In this document: piece after piece, positions 62,301 to 64,000 of the stretch
Position numbering within the stretch: position 1 is the stretch's first letter
Layout: each line of letters opens with the position of its first letter
DNA from: Ectocarpus siliculosus
Taxonomy: Eukaryota; Sar; Phaeophyceae; Ectocarpales; Ectocarpaceae
Assembly: GCA_000310025.1 (NCBI GenBank)
Contig: FN649751.1
Span: 378,245-442,244, forward strand
Reading direction: 5' to 3'
Length of the DNA stretch: 64,000 bases
Program-made: the position numbers and the translations under genes
Notes under the pieces: model-generated
Database searches by the model: none
What the model was told of the DNA's origin: nothing
The model's input: only the letters and a program-made list of their open reading frames with translations

Positions 62301-64000
62301 CGTCAGTTTGCTCATCTCGGCTTATTGTGGTTGCATTGCAACACTTCGCGTATTTCAGGTACGCTCTTGGTGAGGAGGATAGCCAGGTCATCCTCCAGGG
62401 AAGATCAGAAATGGTGAGCTTGTCAGTGTTCAGATCACCGTGCAGAGCGTTTTTGCAATGTCAGCAGTTGACTGTGTGCGGTGCTTTGTGGACCAAGAAT
62501 GGCGTGCTCACGGGTTCTCACCAGTAGCAGCGTGCACACACATTGGTTTCCCCTGTGGTGCTTGAGCCCCTCCAACTGCTCGTGGACATTCCAAATGCCA
62601 TGTTGCACCGCTGAACCTAATACGCCTTCTCGTTTTTTCCGACGTCAGTCCGATCGGCTGCAACCGATTATGTTGTACTTGATGCCTTCAGCGGTCTCAG
62701 TTTCATTTGTTTCCCTTGTTTTCATCTTCGTTTGTTGAATAGCTCCGGATGATGCGGAAAGCGGGGGCATCCCTTCTGATACCGGCACATGAGGGAGCTC
62801 CGTGGTTTTGTCCCACAGGTGCGGTGACCCCTCACTTGCAACAATTCACTTGTGACGCCCACGGTCCCGACGTATGTTTGGCCCTTCTCAGGACTAGTCC
62901 AAGCATGCATGTTTATTTTTCGTGTTGGTTGGTGTGTAGATATAGCTCGCTTGCGTCGACAAACCAACACTCGAGCACAATACCACCCGCCATGAGATGT
63001 AAGCAAGTATAAGGGTTAACGTAGAAAGGAGTCCTTAATCGTCCGCGGGTAAAGGGCTTGGCGCCCCTGTTCGGTCGGGTACCCGACGTTTCCCGTACAT
63101 TCTAGGGTCGCCCTCTTCTCAATTAGCTTCTTGCCGCAGTGTCCTTGGACATAATGTGGCCATGCACATGAACCCGTGAACCCCCTGACGACCCTCCCTC
63201 CCCCCATCGCAGTCGATGATATGGACATCATAAGCGCCGGCCGCCTGCCTGTGCCAATGCTTTGTTCTTGTTGTACTCTCTGTGCTGACTGGCCCTAGAT
63301 GGGAAAGAGGGAGATGAAGACTTGGAGGGGTATGTTGAGGCCATGGAATCGCTCGGCACCACCCTGAACGAGGTGTGGACCGGGTCCTCGTTGGATTTTA
63401 TCTTCTTTTTTTATCTGTGTCCCTTGTGCAACTGGCGCGATCTGTGCATGTTTCACGGTTCGTCACGCTGTGCCGTCCGGATACCAACCCTGGTGGGTAG
63501 GTTCTAATTGGTAGAAGCCGTTTTCGAACCTGTCTGTTGTGCCGTGGTATTGTGTCTTTGTGTGGTCGCGGAACGTTATTGTACGTTCTGCGGGAAGATT
63601 TCAGGTGCATCCAATAGAACCCAGAACAATTTCCAGTGTGCAGGACGACCACGACGAGAGCAGTGAGAACCAATCACGGCGCGCTCTCCCTCGTGTTGAA
63701 CGTATGCGTTGGCATACAGGATTTCACAAATATTTGCATGACCCTTAGCGAGGGAAGGAAAGTGGTGTGGCCACTCGTGCAAAGGAACCCGTAACTCCGC
63801 GGACGCGTTTTTAATGGGAGATCAATCTGGTGCAGACATTTATTGGCACCAAAGAAGCTTTGGGAGCGAAATAGTGAATTTGACGTACATATTTATGCCT
63901 ACTCGTTGGAACAATCAAATTGATCTGATGTCGGCATTGGCACAAAATGATGCAAGAAGTCGGCTCAAAGGAAGTCGAACACATATCTGCTCGCAATTAC
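50315..64000 (+). CDS. FAO: Long-chain fatty alcohol oxidase (GMC flavoenzyme), 3'-partial
   Basis: Seventeen exons recognised: 50315-50743, 53405-53534 (or from 53383), 54071-54228, 54623-54886, 55110-55616, 56074-56174, 56946-57045, 57518-57721, 58058-58117, 58354-58428, 58966-59197, 60337-60490 (or from 60395), 61036-61120, 61724-61834, 62359-62413, 62743-62818 and 63299-63372. Translation may begin at ATG 50324, but the CT-rich acceptor at 50314 suggests an upstream exon. The order of blocks follows the family: a membrane helix in exon 1, NPNW (exon 4), FAD-binding VVVGSGAGGGCAAG (exon 5), GGGTTVNWAASFRTPR (exon 6), the cysteine motif CVDCGSCLHGCAYGSKQS (exon 8), TPAILLRSGL and RHLCLHPV (exon 11), GYGCVIEAPPSHPGL (exons 12-13). 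The terminal GMC region is past the window edge. It oxidises long-chain alcohols to aldehydes with O2, probably at an internal membrane. Exon 5 adds a long Ser/Ala/Pro linker. Confidence 0.85.
51146..51383. mobile_element. MITE with TA target duplication, in intron 1 of the oxidase gene
   Basis: The left end, CCGTAATTGTGCGTGTTATC, and the right end, its near-exact reverse complement, form inverted repeats of about 72 bp with only a few mismatches. TA flanks both sides (51146-51147 and 51382-51383). The centre includes a direct duplication of GAACACCAACTGATA (51223-51252). The tip CCGTA and the following ACCCCC block resemble the MITE at 47869-48089, so the two probably belong to one superfamily. 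No coding capacity. Confidence 0.88.
59800..60150 (+). mobile_element. SINE with tRNA-derived head (copy 2), in an oxidase intron
   Basis: The A-box-like TTCAGTTGGTAAC at 59801-59813 and B box GGTTCGAATCG at 59842-59852 mark a tRNA-derived head. The body (GGGAAAGGAACGGCTGAATC, then CTTCTCGCGATCGAAATCAA, GCACCGCAACAGG, CTTCCTGTGTGACCCC) matches the copies at 23.6 and 31.33 kb. It lies between exons 11 and 12 of the alcohol oxidase gene, on the same strand. The 3' end is unclear; an A-rich CACAAAACAAA lies near 60137. Confidence 0.68.
62119..62172 (+). repeat. GTT/GAT triplet tract in an oxidase intron
   Basis: GTTGTTGATGTTGTTGATGT and similar triplets continue to about 62172, between exons 14 and 15. 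This is simple-sequence DNA. The open frame through it is not an exon. Confidence 0.7.

Overview
This window looks like nuclear DNA of an intron-rich eukaryote of roughly balanced base composition, most probably a stramenopile and plausibly a brown alga. The organism is an inference. It rests on genes cut into 5-17 short exons by GT-AG introns of roughly 150-2,700 bp, on decayed retroelements of several classes between the genes, and on the gene families seen. No bacterial operon, rRNA or intact tRNA gene was found. Most long open frames lie in introns, repeats or antisense to exons and are not genes.

Layout: 0.3-1.3 kb holds a decayed LINE reverse transcriptase (minus strand). 4.37-7.83 kb (minus) is a complete five-exon gene for a 661-residue ankyrin-repeat protein with a lipid-anchor N-terminus and a very acidic tail. 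7.8-13.7 kb has no intact gene, only two decayed coding remnants and a 153-bp tandem duplication. 13.74-20.80 kb (plus) is gene A, a ferric-reductase/NADPH-oxidase-type membrane oxidoreductase with 14 recognisable exons. 20.8-34.5 kb is a transposon-rich spacer holding SINEs, a tyrosine-recombinase element in three frames, a dispersed repeat pair and a Ty3/gypsy polymerase remnant. 34.55-43.36 kb (plus) is gene B, an exon-for-exon duplicate of gene A. 46.3-46.9 kb is a large palindrome-array element with a TTAGGG-like tract. 47.73-48.13 kb is a third, dead copy of exon 10 of the same family, split by a small inverted-repeat transposon. From 50.3 kb to the right edge (plus) runs a long-chain fatty alcohol oxidase of the GMC flavoenzyme superfamily, with 17 exons recognised; its C-terminus lies outside the window.

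Genes A and B and fragment C form a tandem family on one strand. A and B should move electrons from NAD(P)H through FAD and membrane haem to an acceptor, likely ferric iron or oxygen. The alcohol oxidase is a separate membrane-associated flavoenzyme that oxidises long-chain alcohols with O2. The ankyrin protein is probably a membrane-tethered scaffold. Nothing shows that the three families work in one pathway.

The least familiar structure is an element built from the palindrome CCCATGGG repeated at an 11-bp pitch between imperfect inverted termini. It is present twice, once in an intron of gene B and once upstream of fragment C. Two TA-flanked miniature inverted-repeat elements and a tRNA-derived SINE family are also visible.
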